A stretch of 64,000 nt of DNA from Campylorhamphus procurvoides (GCA_013396655.1 WBMV01000852.1:930001-994000); one strand, 5' to 3'. Shown: positions 12,601-26,900, numbered from the stretch's first letter. Numbers and translations: made by a program. The notes: generated by a model from the sequence alone, not told the origin.

Positions 12601-15600
12601 CCACCGAGAAGAAAGAAATCTGCAAAGAGATCCTTTTCTGTTCTGTTTTATACCCAGAATTTCTGACTGCACATACAGCTGACAGAATATCTTGATGGTG
12701 AGGGTAAGACCACTGAAGGTGTGAGATGTGCTGCCAGAGTGGTCTGTGGTGCCCAGTGTGGCACAGATGGCCAAAGATGTACCTGGACTGAGACAGGAGA
12801 GCAACACACACCAGCCATTCAGACTGATGACAGCAATGCTGAGAGCAGTAGAAACTTTCATAAATAAAAACTTCAGCCTTCAGTAAGTCAGGCAGACAAA
12901 CCAATGGAGTTTCTTTCACCCCTATTTGAATACAAATCAAGTGTTTGACCCAATAAATATGATTTCCCATCTCCTACGTTCTCACGAATCCAGTGCTTCC
13001 TACCCCATTAACTGAGGCTGTGTTTAGGGAACATCTATCCAACAGCTAGGAAGGGGGATTTATCAGGGTCATTCATTCATCTCCTTGGCATTTCTTCAAT
13101 CATGGCATTTTACCACTGCCTTTTTATTTTATTGTCTCCTTAAGCAAAGGAGAAAATAAGAACAATTTTCTTGTGGTTTTCGAATGGTACAATTTTATAT
13201 TTGTATATAAATAGAAATCAATATAAATACAAATCTCTGAATTCAAGGTCTATCTAGCCATTATTTGGATAGCTGACAATAAATTCCCCATTCTAAACTT
13301 CTATGTATGTGCAGGGCCTTATATAAGCTGTAATCCAGCCAGCAATAAAAATAATCATAAATCACTTTCGCAAACACAAAAGTACTGAGAACATTTGTCA
13401 GGGTCCAGAAACTCACAGATCCAATTCTTCTATTAAATCCTTCCAACACAGGTCAAGCATCCCTACTCCCATCATTAAAAGATACCGAGTGCCCACTTGC
13501 CTTCTCGCACCATCAGCCTCCATCAGTTTATCCACCAGCAGCAAGTCCTTTTTCAATGTTTTAATACTGCTGTTAAACAACCAGCAGTATCACTGTAGCC
13601 TTTGTTCAAGCCTCACCAAAGAGAGCAGTAGGTTCAGCAAGGCAGTAATGCATAGGAGGTACTGACTCATTTTAAATTATTCTTTGTTAGGTAACTTAGC
13701 ACAGAGTCCTCAGTGGACCCTTTTCCAAACAAATCTCTTCATTGAAACATACCTGGGGATGCTCAAACTCATAACTGGAACATTCCCAATAATAGAGATG
13801 AGCATGAAGGTATTAATGTTTTATTTAGTCTGAAATGAGTTGTATCAGCTGCAGCTACAGTGACATCAATGTCTTTGATTCTTATCTCTTTTCAACAGCT
13901 ATAAACTAGTTCATTTCTACTGCTTTTCTGTGATTTGATATTTATCTGATTCAGGTCAGAATCTGGCCTAGTGGGATCTTATGAAACATAAAGCAGCCCA
14001 GAATTTGCACCTGACTAGTTTATCTTTTATGCCATTGAAAATATGCTTATCTTGACTCAATATATTTTATATTCCTGTAATTTTCATTCATAATTTTAGA
14101 GCTTGCCATTGTAATTTCTGGCAGCTTCTCCCCCAGTAATGCTTTAGCTATTTTGACACTATTAGATTGTTATTACCTTGATGAACTCATTCATTTTATG
14201 GCATAGGTTTTATAGACATGAGGCAAATTGTTGTGACTTGATACTGAGAAAAGCCTAAAAGCATCAAAATATGGGCAAGGAATCAACTCTGTCATGGAAA
14301 AAAAGAACTGTTACCCATTACTCCAGAACTGCCTGTATTCTTGAACTAGAAAAATCCAGCATATCTAACCCAGTGGAGAAAAAAATAAATCAGAGGTTCT
14401 AAGGTACAAACTAGAATTCCGCATCTCTAGCTGTTTCCCAGTTAATTTCTGAGTTTGTACGTGCTCAAGGGACTATTTCAATGTTAAAACATAATTCACT
14501 GACGACACAGGAGATAAAAGAACCTGAAACATTTTGATGGAATATTTCTCAAAGGGAAAATTTGGTTTTGAAAGTCTCTTTTTAAGCCTTCTTTAATCCT
14601 TTAAGTCCTGTGCATTGTGCTTTTCCATAATTTTTTTCCCATTTTGACTTTCACTGCTATTTTTACAGGATGTGAACTCTCTTGAGCATTTCAGATCTGC
14701 CTCCTTCTTACTTTTTAACCTGAAGGCTTTAAAACTCTAGAAAGTAAAAAATAATAATAATAAAAAATCCCCTGGAGATAGACAAAGGAACAAAAAAGGC
14801 TGCAGGGTGTCTTTAAGAGGGTGGAAAAATAGATGATAACAGAAGCAGAAAGGTGGTAATTCCAAGAGAAGTGTGCAGTTACTCACAATCATCATCACCT
14901 AAACCTCAAAGTATTTAAGGGCAAAATTCAGACACAAATCATGACTCTGAAGTTGTTTGGACAGTGAATACAGTTTTATAGACCCCTGAAGTCTTGCTGG
15001 TGTTCCATCTTCTGTGCCTCTAAACCAAGAGTGTACATACAACTCCCAAACAAAAAGTCTAATCTCTTATTGTCATTCACATTTCCAAAGTGACCTCTGG
15101 CAGTTTTCAGTTTTTCTGCTACCATCCCACATTTCCACTACATCAGCACTACCCACTCCAGGGCAGGACAGAGAATTTTCAGACAGGATGATAATTATGC
15201 AAGAACAGCCATAACTACCTGGCTGGTGAAGGGACTGACCTGAACTGGAATCCACATCCCTGTGGGTTTGGGATCTGCCTCTCTGGGATTCCAAGCCTGG
15301 GTTCCCTGACTCACACTCTTCAATTTTTGTTGGAAATCCAGAAGTTTTAAGCAGATGGTGGATTTTGGCTCTCAACTCCGTGGCAAGAAGCTGCAGACCC
15401 AGAGAACTTTGTCACAAAAGGCGGCACTCCAGAATTGCAGTCTCCATGCTGGGCAGCCAAGAGCACGCCTTGAGGGTCTGCAGCCCCTCACTTAAACCAA
15501 GGCTCCTGGATTTTAAGGTTATTCTTTCCTGCAAGGATCAAGGATTCTTATTTCATGTAGAAGCAAACAAACAAGAAAAAGGAAAAGGGAAATTTTCGTA

Positions 15601-17110
15601 TCTGAGTATTTTTTAAATTTTGTTCCCAAGTCATCTTTTTGAAATACTACCCCTTCTCATAGAAAAGAAGGAGTTTTGAGAAAATTTAGATAAAATTGAC
15701 TAAAATTCAAAAGCTTTCAGGTTCAAAATAGTTCGTTACACACACATCAACTCTTCCTGCTCTTCAGCAATCAGTTTCTCGGCAGGTTACTGATACACTG
15801 GCTTGATTAAGCTAATGATGAAATGTAGATAGTTTCTTTTTTTGCCTGTATACATCACTGTAGAAGGAACATGTGATAGCTGTAAATTATTTATTATTTG
15901 CAGGGGAGGCGATGGCAATCAGTAACTGCAGTTTGTACAGATTATGCTTTTCTGCTTTGCTAAGGTTTAATGTGAGGAATATTTGATTGGTCACTGACAG
16001 GTCTTTTCAAATGTGCCTATGCAAAACCAATGCAAGACTTATTATGCTTGAAACAGTGCATAAGATCTACCAAATTAGCATTAGGACCCCAGCGTGAGCA
16101 AACTACCGTAGGTCTTTCATTATAAGAGTAAAGCAGACCTTCAAAACGGGAATATTCAGTAGTAATAACCAAGAGTTGGAGTGATATTCTCTTCTTCCAA
16201 ACAGACAAATAACAAAAAGGAATACATAAAACAGGACCACTGTGGTAGAAATTTAGGAAACCTGTCTCTTTCTCCTTTATAAATTTTGACTCATCAGCAA
16301 ACACCAGAAAACCAAAAGTTTTTTTTGGCATCCCACCCACTGATGCACAAATGTCACTGCTCATTTTGCAGGACTCCACAGACCTCCACACTTGAGCTGC
16401 TGTCCATCCCTGACAGTGGGACCACTTCTTAGTAAATCCAGTAATGCTACAAGGACCACATTCCCCAGTTAAGGAGGACAATGAAAGCAGCATTCATTCC
16501 ATCTGCAGCTCCCATGGAGAAGCTTTTAGATTTGAAAAAGTTATTCCTCTTAATCTTAAAGTGAGTTTGCTCCTTAGAAAGAAGACTGTCTTACAAACCC
16601 GATTTTAAATGCCAAGTTTTCTGATGAAGAACAGATAATGGAAAATTCTAGACTAAAGGCTGTGTAACTCAGTGCCACAATTCCACACGCTCTTAACTCA
16701 TGACTGACAGCATATAACTAACCAAGAGGAAAAGGACAGGTAAGTCACAGATTATTTTCCAATTCCACTAAATATCTCTATAATGGCACCTCCATTTACC
16801 CATTAATGACTTAACTATTCTAAATTGTATAATTACATTTGTTCATTATTTGTGTTCAGCACAGTACTACTAAAAGAAAACCTTGTTTGCTAATTTAGAA
16901 GAATAGCTCAGAAAGTTTAAGTGCCTACAGCAATTAGATTTGAAGGTCTTTCAGACAGCATATGATTTGCATTCTCAAACGATGATGTTTTTTCAATAAT
17001 GAAAATCTGAATGAATTTAGAAGTTATAAATCAAAATATTTCCTGACATTTTTTGGAATCTATTATAAGTAAATTAGGGTTACAGTTCCAGAAAACATGC
17101 ATGAGAATCC
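9660..17110. other. noncoding DNA, no gene recognised
   Basis: No gene or mobile element is recognisable. An open frame of 158 codons lies on the minus strand at 16017-16493. Its translation is low in similarity to anything I know and is not flanked by convincing splice sites or a promoter. A consensus 5' splice site (CAG then GTAAGT) occurs at 16737-16745, but all three frames before it are closed within about 30 bases. A short AAT run lies near 14749-14763. Confidence 0.65.
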
Positions 17111-17127
17111 ATAAATAAATAAATAAA
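17111..17127. repeat. (ATAA)n microsatellite
   Basis: Just over four copies of ATAA stand in a row. It is short and uninterrupted, so of little weight except as a possible length polymorphism. Confidence 0.85.
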
Positions 17128-18426
17128 CCTGTTTTAAAAAAAATTGCAACTCATGTATTTCCAGTGGAAAAAGCATGTTTCAGTATACATTCACAATTCA
17201 GTCACCAAGAAAATTGTGGCTTTTAAAGCATATCAAGAGTGATGAAAGTAACATTTTCATTATTTCATTTTCTAGATAGACTGTACTGAGGTTCAAAACT
17301 GGCTTACTTTTGGAAATGTTAATAAATGTATCCTTAACATCGAAAATAAAATTAAAATATTCCAAATTATCTATCCCCCCAAAATATCATTGTACAACAG
17401 TTTCCAAGATTTTCATTGGAATTTCAGACTGAAATGGCTGAACATCACAGACAGAATTGCCTTTTTTTGCAACAAATCATTTCAAGACAAATTAAAAATA
17501 GAATTCAGTCTGAAGATATACAGGAGACTGGAGGAGCAGATGAAAAGTGAAGGGCAATGAGCACCGTTCAGCTGCTCTCTCCTGATGTGCCGGGCAGGGC
17601 ACGAGGCTGGGCAGAGAGATTTTCACCAGTTTCTCTTCCCAGACCTGCTGGAAGCAATGCCCTGCTGAAGAACAGAAAGGCTCACATGCCCTGTGTCTTC
17701 CTGACCCACTTTACTTTTTTGAGATGATGCCAATTTTTACAGTGTAAAATAACAGAGGATGAGGGAAAGGAAGAGAAAACAAGCCCTTCTACTTCAATGC
17801 AAGGCTTTCAGGGAGATGTTAGGACATAAATTCATGCTCGCAGCCTCATCTGTATGCTCAGCTTCCTAGCTGAGACTATAGTTTCCATGATGTCCTTATG
17901 AAAATGGAAATGCAGAGCACAAATATAAAGCCTCGTGGACTTACTTGGTCAAAGTGATGCAAAAGAAAACCTACTTGTGAATTAAGTTTACAAAAGGAAA
18001 TGAAGATAAAGAATGTCAGTAACATTTACAAGCAGGCCTCCAAACTAACAACATATTTAGTTTTGAATGTAAACTGAGATTTTTAGACATTGGACTTAAA
18101 AAAATGCCCGAAAAATGAACTTAATGAAAAACTGTAGAAAAACAACCAACAGGACCTTCAGTTAAACATTTCTGACAAACAGACTGTCTTTAGTAATGCC
18201 CCCACATATCTTTTCTGCTCTGTATAAAGCAGAGATTGATCTTGGGTAACATGGACAGAAGCAAACTTTGACCTGATTGAATAGGGCGTTATCTAAATTA
18301 AATATTTCATTAATAGGAAAATATAACTAGACTGAAAAATACACACAAAAATATTAACCAGGAAACACAATCATGTATATACTGCAAAGCTCTGACCAGA
18401 AATATTAACTCAGATTTAATTAACAC

Positions 18427-18460
18427 ATACTAATGCTTGTATCTGTCTGATTTTTCACAG
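18427..18460 (+). promoter_or_regulatory. putative branch point, pyrimidine tract and 3' splice site
   Basis: TACTAAT at 18427-18433 differs from the classical UACUAAC branch-site consensus only in the last base. It is followed by a T-rich stretch ending in TTTTTCACAG at 18460. The branch-point adenosine (18432) would lie 28 nt before the acceptor AG, inside the usual 18-40 nt range. This supports the exon called just downstream. Confidence 0.4.
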
Positions 18461-18634
18461 GAAGCATCGCAGAATATAATTAATGTTCCAAAAATAGATG
18501 CAAGTTCAGAACACCATTATCTTGAAGAATTTAATTGGTCTAACTATTCTATGAAGTTCAACAAAATGCCATTTTTTAAAATAAGTTTAAGAATGAAAGG
18601 GTCTCTTTCCAAATCTAATTATAGATATTTAAAG
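18461..18634 (+). CDS. candidate internal coding exon, 58 codons, function unknown
   Basis: The segment is bounded by an acceptor (TTTTTCACAG before 18461) and a near-consensus donor (AAAG then GTGAGG at 18635). It is exactly 174 nt long. Only one frame is open through it, and that frame begins and ends at codon boundaries, making a symmetric phase 0-0 exon. The encoded 58 residues start EASQNII, contain EEFNWSNYSMKFNK and PFFKISLRMKG, and end SNYRYLK. They are rich in basic, Asn and aromatic residues, with one potential N-glycosylation site in NWSNYS (NYS). I do not recognise the family, and there is no signal peptide or membrane segment. If real, the partner exons are outside the window or too short to spot. 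The main alternative is a chance splice-site pair, since an AT-rich sequence also yields Lys/Asn/Phe-rich translations. Confidence 0.32.
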
Positions 18635-21600
18635 GTGAGGCAAAGAGAAGCAGAGATAACACCTGAAACAAAATACAATTTTCCTATTGGTATATTCAAC
18701 ACACAGTAATTATCAAACAAAATGAATTCTCAATAAATGGTTAACAGAATGAAAAAACACCTTATACTTATTTCCCCCCTAAGAAAGCTGAATATTCTTA
18801 TCCCAGATCCTTCATTGTAGCAATTTAACATGTTAATCTCAATCTGACCCTGAAGTCAGTGGGAGAGATCCTTAAAACAAAGCTTTCTGCCACTCAGATG
18901 AGCAGTGCAAATAGAACCATACAATGTCCCAGACCTCTGCCTGCTTTTGCCTCATGTGTCAGGGTAAGAGATTTGTGAGAGCTCTATTGTTTTCCAACTT
19001 CTCCCAAGAAAATTATTGTACCCAAGGCTGTTTGGTCTCAATCTTGCCAAGCCATACCCAACACCATAGTGATGATTTACACACAGCACTGTTCTACCTC
19101 TAGCTAGTGAAAACACACACTATTTCCAAATCCATCCGAAACAGCTTTTTGGCTTCAGTAGTGAATTAGCAATAAGTGCATCAGAACTTTCCACCAGGCA
19201 ATTTATATCCATTCTTTTTTCAAAATGTTTTAAGCCATTTAAACGCCTGTAAAATGGATTGCCCTTGAAAGGTGAAAATGGTTATGTAAGCATGGTGTAG
19301 TAATGGAAAGACAGAGACAACATTCTATACTCTAAGATGAAGACACAATTCCTATAGCACCATACCTGGTCTATACAAATTTTGCTGAAAAATTTGGAAA
19401 ATTAAGGAAATTTCTCGTGGACTGTCCTACATAAAAGTGAGAAGTGAGTGAATTCCTGACCATTGAGTTCTTCAGGCAAAGGCAAAACAAAATTCAGATT
19501 TTGAAAACATGAGTCTTTTATATTTAGATGTAAAGAATACAGATTTTGTGTGGATAATTAACTATTAAATTGGGCATACAGGGATGCTTCATCATTTGAT
19601 GCTTTGAAAAATCTTATTTTCTAGCTCAATTAAAAATTAGGCGGTTGATAAAAGAACCATTTATCAAAATCTAGTGGCTCATGCTGAGGGGGTTGTCACA
19701 CCAGATTATTTCAGAAGGGCATCTGCCATTTGAGTCTATCAAAACCTCTGTGTGCACAACACACATACTGATCACAAGTTCAGTGCAACGTTCTCATGAT
19801 GCCACGTGGATTCTTGAAATCGCCCTCGGCAGGGCTGCATCTGATGCCTGACACCATCAATTCACATTCAGTTGACCTTGGGGTTTTACTTTGTCCAGAA
19901 CAGTGTGGCTCACTGACATGAAGAGAGACAAACCATCCTGAAAGTAAAAGGAGGATAGTGTCCCCTTCATGTCCCCACCACTCCTGCTGAATGTAATTAC
20001 CTTGAGACTTTCCAGATAACTTTAGTAGAGAGCAAAAAGAACAAGACGTTTAAAAAAAAATGCAAAAAGATCTGTGAATCCCTGGGGGCTTTTTGGCTTA
20101 CAAGTCCTTTGATTTATTAAAAGATATACACATTTACTTGCAAAAGTTCATATTACTGCTCCAAGTAAGCTTAGATCAAACTGCTGTGGTAGAAATTTGC
20201 ATTTAAGTGAACCAGCATTTCAGCCTGCCAAAGATGAAGACATTGAGCACTGACATTTTCCCAGGGGGTCAGGAATCAGCAATGGGGGGAGAGGGAGTGC
20301 CATTTTCAGGTGCTGGGATTGCTCACTAAAGTGAAGACAACTTTCTGAATAAATACTCTCAGCGGAGAGAGGGAAAAGTAAACACAACCAACAACAAAAT
20401 GTCCTAACCAAATAAAAAATCCTCCCACAGGCTTTACAGAGACCAAAGTAGGGGAGGAATGAACCTGAAATGCTGGTTCACTTGAATGCAAATTTCTTTC
20501 AGAGCAGCTTGACCCAAACTCTACCTGGAGCATTGAAAAGACTGAGAGGAAAGGGGAAAAGGGCACAGAAGGACCCAAACATGTAGCATACCAATGCAAA
20601 AATCACAAAGCCAGCCTCTGACTGATATATTATCACTAGAAAATTACAAGAATTCCAAAATTCTCACTCTAAAAGCCTAATTATTTCCTTTCTTTCTTGT
20701 TTAGTTTAATGGACAAAGTACAGTGTGCCAGATAAAACTGCTTTCCACATATCCTTCCTTATCAGAGAAGAGGAGAAAAGGAAATGCCCAGACAGGGAAC
20801 TGCAGAATAATGGAGGGTTTGAGAAACAATGAAAAGAGTCTTCAAAAGAGATACCAATGAAACTGAGATTAAGGAAAAATTCATTATTAATTCTTTGAAG
20901 GATCAGATCTTTAGTGACCATTTGACAAACTCCTGGGGCAGGTGTGTCCCATTATCTTTGTTCAGCAGGTGGTGGAGCTGAAGTGTTTTGGGTGTGTTTG
21001 AAGAGCAGGTCAATGGCAGGTGAGGCACAGACCCCAAACTCCCACCCCACAGCACTTTTCATACTTATTTCTAAACCCCTGAGGACAGCTAGGATTCCCC
21101 AGTGAACCACAATCAGTTTATGCAATCACAGCATATCTATGAAAGCTATCTCGGATAAAAATGGTTTTTTCCCAACAATCTGAAGTCTCATTCTATCAGT
21201 GGCACCCTCACATTAGCTTAGTATCTGCTTTAGAATCACCCAAACTGCATCAATGTTTTTGTTTGATACACTATCAGCTCTATATTCAGATGCAAGCTGT
21301 TTAAGAACGTGGTAAACCAATACTGTGTCACATACCACAACTGAGCACAAAAAAACTTTACAAATAATATAGCTACTCTAACTACTGTCTCACAAGACAG
21401 TGTTAGAGGACATAAAAGGAAAACAGAGTTGAAAGGACCTCACTTTTTTTGTTGTAAATTATCTGATTACAGCTCCCTGATAAATCTGGGAGCGGTACCT
21501 ATTTTTCCTGATGATTATGCCTGGAAACAGTCAGCAGAAAGCTGTACAGTGGTTCACATGATCACTTACTATCAGTTACAAAAAAACAGATGTCATTTTG

Positions 21601-24459
21601 ACAATGGGCTGGCTGAAGCTGAGGTACTCCAGCTCATTATCACGCAGAAGTTTCCTGAGTTACCTTCAAGATATGCACGAAGTGTCACAGAGCATGTTGG
21701 TAATTATTTGTGCCAAAGCATTATGGCATGTTTTACAAGGGACAGCCAAGGACTCAAGTAGAATACCATAAAGATTTTTTTTGATGTGTTGTCAGCTTAG
21801 TTGAATTTAAGAACACGTACAGGTGACAAAAAAGTGCAATTACCCCATGGGGATTTTATTCTACGCTACAAGAAGACATATAATTAGATCCTTGCTATGC
21901 CTGACTACACTTTCGGAACTTTCCAATTTAGGTTTGATTACCTGATGACTAATAAAATTTCAAATTTCAGTTTTTATCTTTCTGCATATTTTGCAAGCAG
22001 GAACAATTTCCATGACTGTAGAAGAAGCTCAGCTCTTCCTGAGATAGGGCAATCACTCAACAGGAGTAGAAAAGCAATGCCATTCACACCCTGCACTGAA
22101 AACAGCTGCAAGGGATCTGTCAGGATTCAAAACTTCTCTTTAGTCTGAAAATGGGCCAGACTACTCAGAGCTCTAAAATATGCCTTTAGTATCATTCTGC
22201 TAGTGGATGTTTCCCCCTGCACTCCAGAGATGCTCAGGAGACACAGGTCTTTCCCTGACGACTTTTTTCACTATATATGTCCCACTCTGTAAACTAAATG
22301 CATCCCTAAGAGGAAAGCAGGTGCATCCCTGCATCCAGGTGAGCCACAGGCTTCAGAGAGTGAGATCTCTGCTCCAAGGAGCAGCTTTGGGGCAACCTCA
22401 CATGTGCCACATCAGGAGAGTGAGGAACTAGTCCAACATCAGACAGTTGAAAAATCAGCCTTAAGATAACTTACAACACCAACCACTACACAACCCTCAT
22501 TAAATTCACACTGTCAAGGCTGGCTAGGGAGCACCAAAGGATTTAATGTCCAGCAAAGGACATATTCCAAACCATAAATACATAAGACAAATAAAATAAT
22601 AATTAAAAAAAGAAAGACAGTGTAGTTAAGGCAGGATGTGCAGAGTGTTGGAGAAAAACTGCTAAGAAAAAAACTAAATGAGCTTCCAGCCAAATTTGAA
22701 AGAGGAAATGTTAGATAGACAGGGAGTAGACAAGAGAAATACTGAGAGATAGCGATTAATAACAAGGCCTCACATCAGTAAGAATGGTTGAAGGGAACAT
22801 AAAATGCAAATGGATGAATTTACCTGCTTTTTGGTTCTCTGTTTGTGTGAATCACGGAAAACAACATGGAGAGAAGCAGTTGTGCACTAGTACTTTGAAT
22901 GTACAGAAGAAAGACTGAGGCAAATCACTGTCCTTTCCAGCATCTATCCAATAGTGCTACACTCTTAAAAATGTAAGAAAAGCAGCATTTAGAGGACTAG
23001 GATAAAAAAGGAGTCTAAAATTCCACCAGGAAAACAAAGCCCTGGAAAGCCTGAATGAAATACAGGAAGATAACATGGTTAATCTTTTGTTAAAGAATGC
23101 ACAAGACAGAACTGAGAACTTCCTGTTTCTCACAATCCATTATTCTTGGCCTGTGACTGCAACAATTCTCAAAACCTGGGTAAGCCTTGTTTTTTACCAT
23201 CAATTTCCTTTATACACTGTATACACACATGCACTTCTATGCTCTTAAGAAACCCTCATCACAGGTACTTCTACCCATTAACAGTGTTTTTATTTACATA
23301 CAAGAAAGTCCAACTGACGAATGTAGCAAACAGTTTGAAATGTACATTGCTCTTCCAAACTGTTGCTGCCGTAATTGCAATTAATTTGGGCACTAGAATG
23401 AGCAGTCCTAATCAGCACCTATCAAAGCCTCAGGTCTTCCCTTGCCCCCCAGTGCCTGGCTGCAAAGCTCGGTGTAGAGCTAAGGGTACCTCCAAGCCAA
23501 AGTCAAGGAAAAAGCCAAGAGCTGAGAATAGCAGGAGAACATTCCTTCTTTAAAAAAAGCACTAATTAATGCTGGCTGCTGGGGCTTTGTTTTAAAATTT
23601 ACCCAATCACCATGGAAAAGAACAACAGGAAAACTTTTCAATACAGAACATGGAACACAAATAACAAGTTTTTGGACATTATCACAGGTTCAATTTAGAT
23701 TACCAAGAGACATCATTATTTTAATCATTTTTTGTTTTTCCTTCTCATAATATTTACAAAGCTCCTGCAATGGTGCCAGACTTCTACCTGAGCCACCTAC
23801 ATCCCAACAGAGATTTGAGATGTGAAGAATGTGAAGCATGACTGCAACTTTTACTTCATGTGTGGGGTAACTGATGTGGAAAAAGCATATTACAAAGAAG
23901 GAACGATATTCTCACTTTACCAACTGTCAAAGTATTTGCTAAGGAACACATAGATGAGCATAATCATCTAGCAACATCTCTGAAACTTGCTATGTTTGGA
24001 ATTGCAATGCAACGTAAGTAAAAAACAAAAAAGCAAAATCATAAAAGGCAAATCCTCCCCAGCACATTGCCGCTTTCAGGAGACTGCTACTCATTATGTT
24101 GAGCCTTCTGTTCCCAAATGTAGAACCTGAAAAAGCTATTTAATGTATAAAAGAAAGAAAAAGGGACTAGGTTTTTCAGCTTAAAGATGATGAATGCATC
24201 ATTTGCCATTTGATGTAATGAGGATTTCAGTTATGTTTGGCCTCTGTAGGATTTTCTGGGCTTTGCCAAATTGAACAAACAACCATCTATATTAATGAGC
24301 AACTCCAAAGGCTTGGACAAGATGCATAGCTCAAATTCACATGGAGCAGCACCACTGTAAATCATACATTTCATGTGTAACACAGATTTAGGTGGCAGAT
24401 GTGTCTTAATGCCATTTTAGCTCTGCCTGTACCCTAATTCTGCACTGAAAAAATAGAAG
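18635..24459. other. noncoding DNA, no gene recognised
   Basis: The open frame of the candidate exon continues to a stop at 18707-18709, so a read-through reading cannot be excluded. Beyond that, no second exon with matching phase could be identified by eye. A plus-strand open frame of 135 codons at 23146-23553 ends in a Lys/Arg/Pro-rich stretch but has no recognised relative. No mobile elements were recognised. Confidence 0.6.
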
Positions 24460-24473
24460 CCTTTGGCCAAAGG
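24460..24473. repeat. perfect 14-bp palindrome
   Basis: CCTTTGGCCAAAGG equals its own reverse complement. It could be a dimeric transcription-factor site. No factor is assigned, because the TTGGCCAA core lacks the spacing of a standard NFI site. Confidence 0.6.
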
Positions 24474-26900
24474 ACAGATTCATCCTTAAAGTCACCTTCC
24501 TTCAGCAGTGAGAGAAAAGCAGACAGAGCACGGGGTGCCTTTAGCTTTGTAAAGCTCAGGGTTTGCAGGGTCTGTAAAGGCACTCCAGGCCGTGCAACTG
24601 AGGGTTCCCCTGTGCCGAGTAGGAGGAAGGTCAACCCTTCTGCTGCAGTTTCCATCACAGGTGGAAGGGTTGTAGGCTCCTGTAGCCACCTCCATTGCAC
24701 AGGGCACATGTAAAACACCTTTCAAAGAACATAGCCTGCTTTGCATGACTTGCAGGACAAGGCTGTAACTAGATGTGCTTTAAATAACCCTTCCTGGGAA
24801 CTGGTGAATGTAAGAGATATTAATGTTCCGCACGTACACATACACACCAGAATACCCTTCTGAAACAAGGAGTAACAGAGCAGCAGCAGCACCCCCCCAG
24901 ACCAGAGGCATCTGGAGGGCTCTAGATGGTTTTCAGCAGTTGAGTGAACCTGTTTGCAAGGATAGAGCCAAGGACCCAAGAGAGAAGAAAGCCAAGGACA
25001 CATCAGTTGGAATGAGGCCCTAAGCAAACTTGCATAAGATGATCTCCAGAATAATCAATACTTGAAAAACAGCAAGCAAAGCCCCACCTTCTGCATTCGG
25101 AGAAATACCTTGTCTCAGTAAGAATATTACCCCCTGTGGTAAACAGGTAGGGTAACATCAGGGTACCAAGTTTCAGCACTGATTTTTATAAATAAAATAA
25201 TCCTTTAGGTCCTGACTTTGTGCTAATAGCATATTTTAAGAGCATGGAGCAATATCTTCCTCCACACCTATAAGTGCTTAAGTGTGAGGTACAGATGTAC
25301 AAAACATATGTCCATGCAAGACACTGAAACTTCCCAATTTCCCATCCTCTTACATGGTGGGGTGAGTACCAGTCACAGCTTCTTCAGACTACAAACAGTA
25401 CGTGCATGTTCCATCTAACCATCACCTAATTATGCCACATTCAGAACTGAATCCTACCAACAGTGTAATAGGATCAGTCACCTGACAAAGGCAGCTGCAT
25501 GCCTAGCAGAGTAAAAGTCAGTGATTTAAAAAATAGGACATAAAACTGTTATCCAAACAAACAAAATCTCTCCCCCACAGAGAAGAGAGGTAGAATTCTG
25601 ATGCATTTAGTCCTTGCATGAGAGACAACCAGATAACTTGGAAGTAAATAATGGAAATCAAGGCCACAGTACTCCTCTATTTTTTTTTAAAGAGACTTAT
25701 TTTGCATAGTAGCATGAGAAAAATTTATGTCCCACTGCTCCCCCCTTATTTTCATACAATCAACTGGAGTTTTTTTATTCCAGGGAGGGAAACAGAAGGA
25801 GAAGGAGGTGGCTGATGGGTTAGAAATTTACATATCCATATTTCTTTCATACTGCAAGTATGTTCCATTTGTTCTGAAAATATGTAATGATCTAAAATGG
25901 GGACAATTTTAATGAATTGGGTTCATAATATTTCATATCTTGCTGCCAGACTCTTAGTCAATCAAACTAATGTTATAAAGGAACAGCCAACAGCCAATTT
26001 TGACATCCTTTAAGCAGGTCAGTTATAAGCCAATTAGCTCTACCTACTTGGTCTCCAAGGTCTGAATAAAATATAGCCCATTTTGATTAGAAGCACTACT
26101 TCCACCAGTGTGCATGTCTTAAAATAGACTGCAAAAATACTTAAAGCCCCATGGAATTGTTAAAGAAAATCTCGATCCTACTGAAGTCAATTACTGTAAT
26201 ACAATTTCTCCTGACTTCTCATAGATTACAACAGCTCCCAGATTCACACAGTGTCATTCCAGTTTTATTGGGTAGCAGAAAAACTAAGTGCTGCATTCAT
26301 CAGAGCCCTTCCATCTGCTGAATACAACTTTTCTGCAATGTAAGACAAATTGAAAGCATCAATCCTGAATTCCAGCAAAATTCCTGGTGAACTAACTTCA
26401 GCAAAAGGAAATCAGTCAGAATTGCAATTATATGCACCTCGCATTAATTTCTCCTATTTATTTTAGCAAAAGTTTCACATTATTAATAAATGACAAGAAA
26501 GGCAGTTTTTAAAACTGGGTTAAATAAGAGTCATCAAATTATTTCAAGAATGAGTTTTACAACTTGAAGTTATTATTTTCTTAATCAGTCAATTAATTTT
26601 TTTTCCTTGTTAATCATGTAATTTTTAAGAGCTGAGAAAAATTTGGATGTTTCTTTTCCCAAGAATAGCCTGCTTTTCGTTGCTTTAAAAATGGATGGTT
26701 TTTTTCATTATCCGTCCCCCTCCCCAATAAGATATAAATATCTTTGGAAACAAACTAATGAGTAGGGAGAACTAGAAAATTCTTGTTTTATATGTAGCCA
26801 CACATACCTCTTGCAGAAATATTCCTTTCATTGAAATATATACTTAATGTAGGCTGAACTTCAGAACAGCAGTTCTGTTTAAAAAAAAGCCCTCACTCAC
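24474..26900. other. noncoding DNA, no gene recognised
   Basis: A somewhat GC-richer patch (24480-24990) carries overlapping open frames of 84-101 codons on the minus strand. None has recognisable domains or good splice borders. The rest is AT-rich with poly-T and poly-A runs. Confidence 0.65.

Noticed and set aside
16017..16493. 158-codon minus-strand open frame, the longest in the window
   Set aside because: No recognisable domain, no promoter or splice context, and composition no different from noncoding neighbours. A frame of this length is expected by chance in 64 kb.
16710..16745. Consensus 5' splice site CAG/GTAAGT
   Set aside because: Every reading frame before it is closed within about 30 nt and no acceptor with a pyrimidine tract lies nearby.
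23146..23553. 135-codon plus-strand frame with a Lys/Arg/Pro-rich end
   Set aside because: Basic tail arises from AAG/AGG-rich DNA. There is no splice border and no recognised protein.
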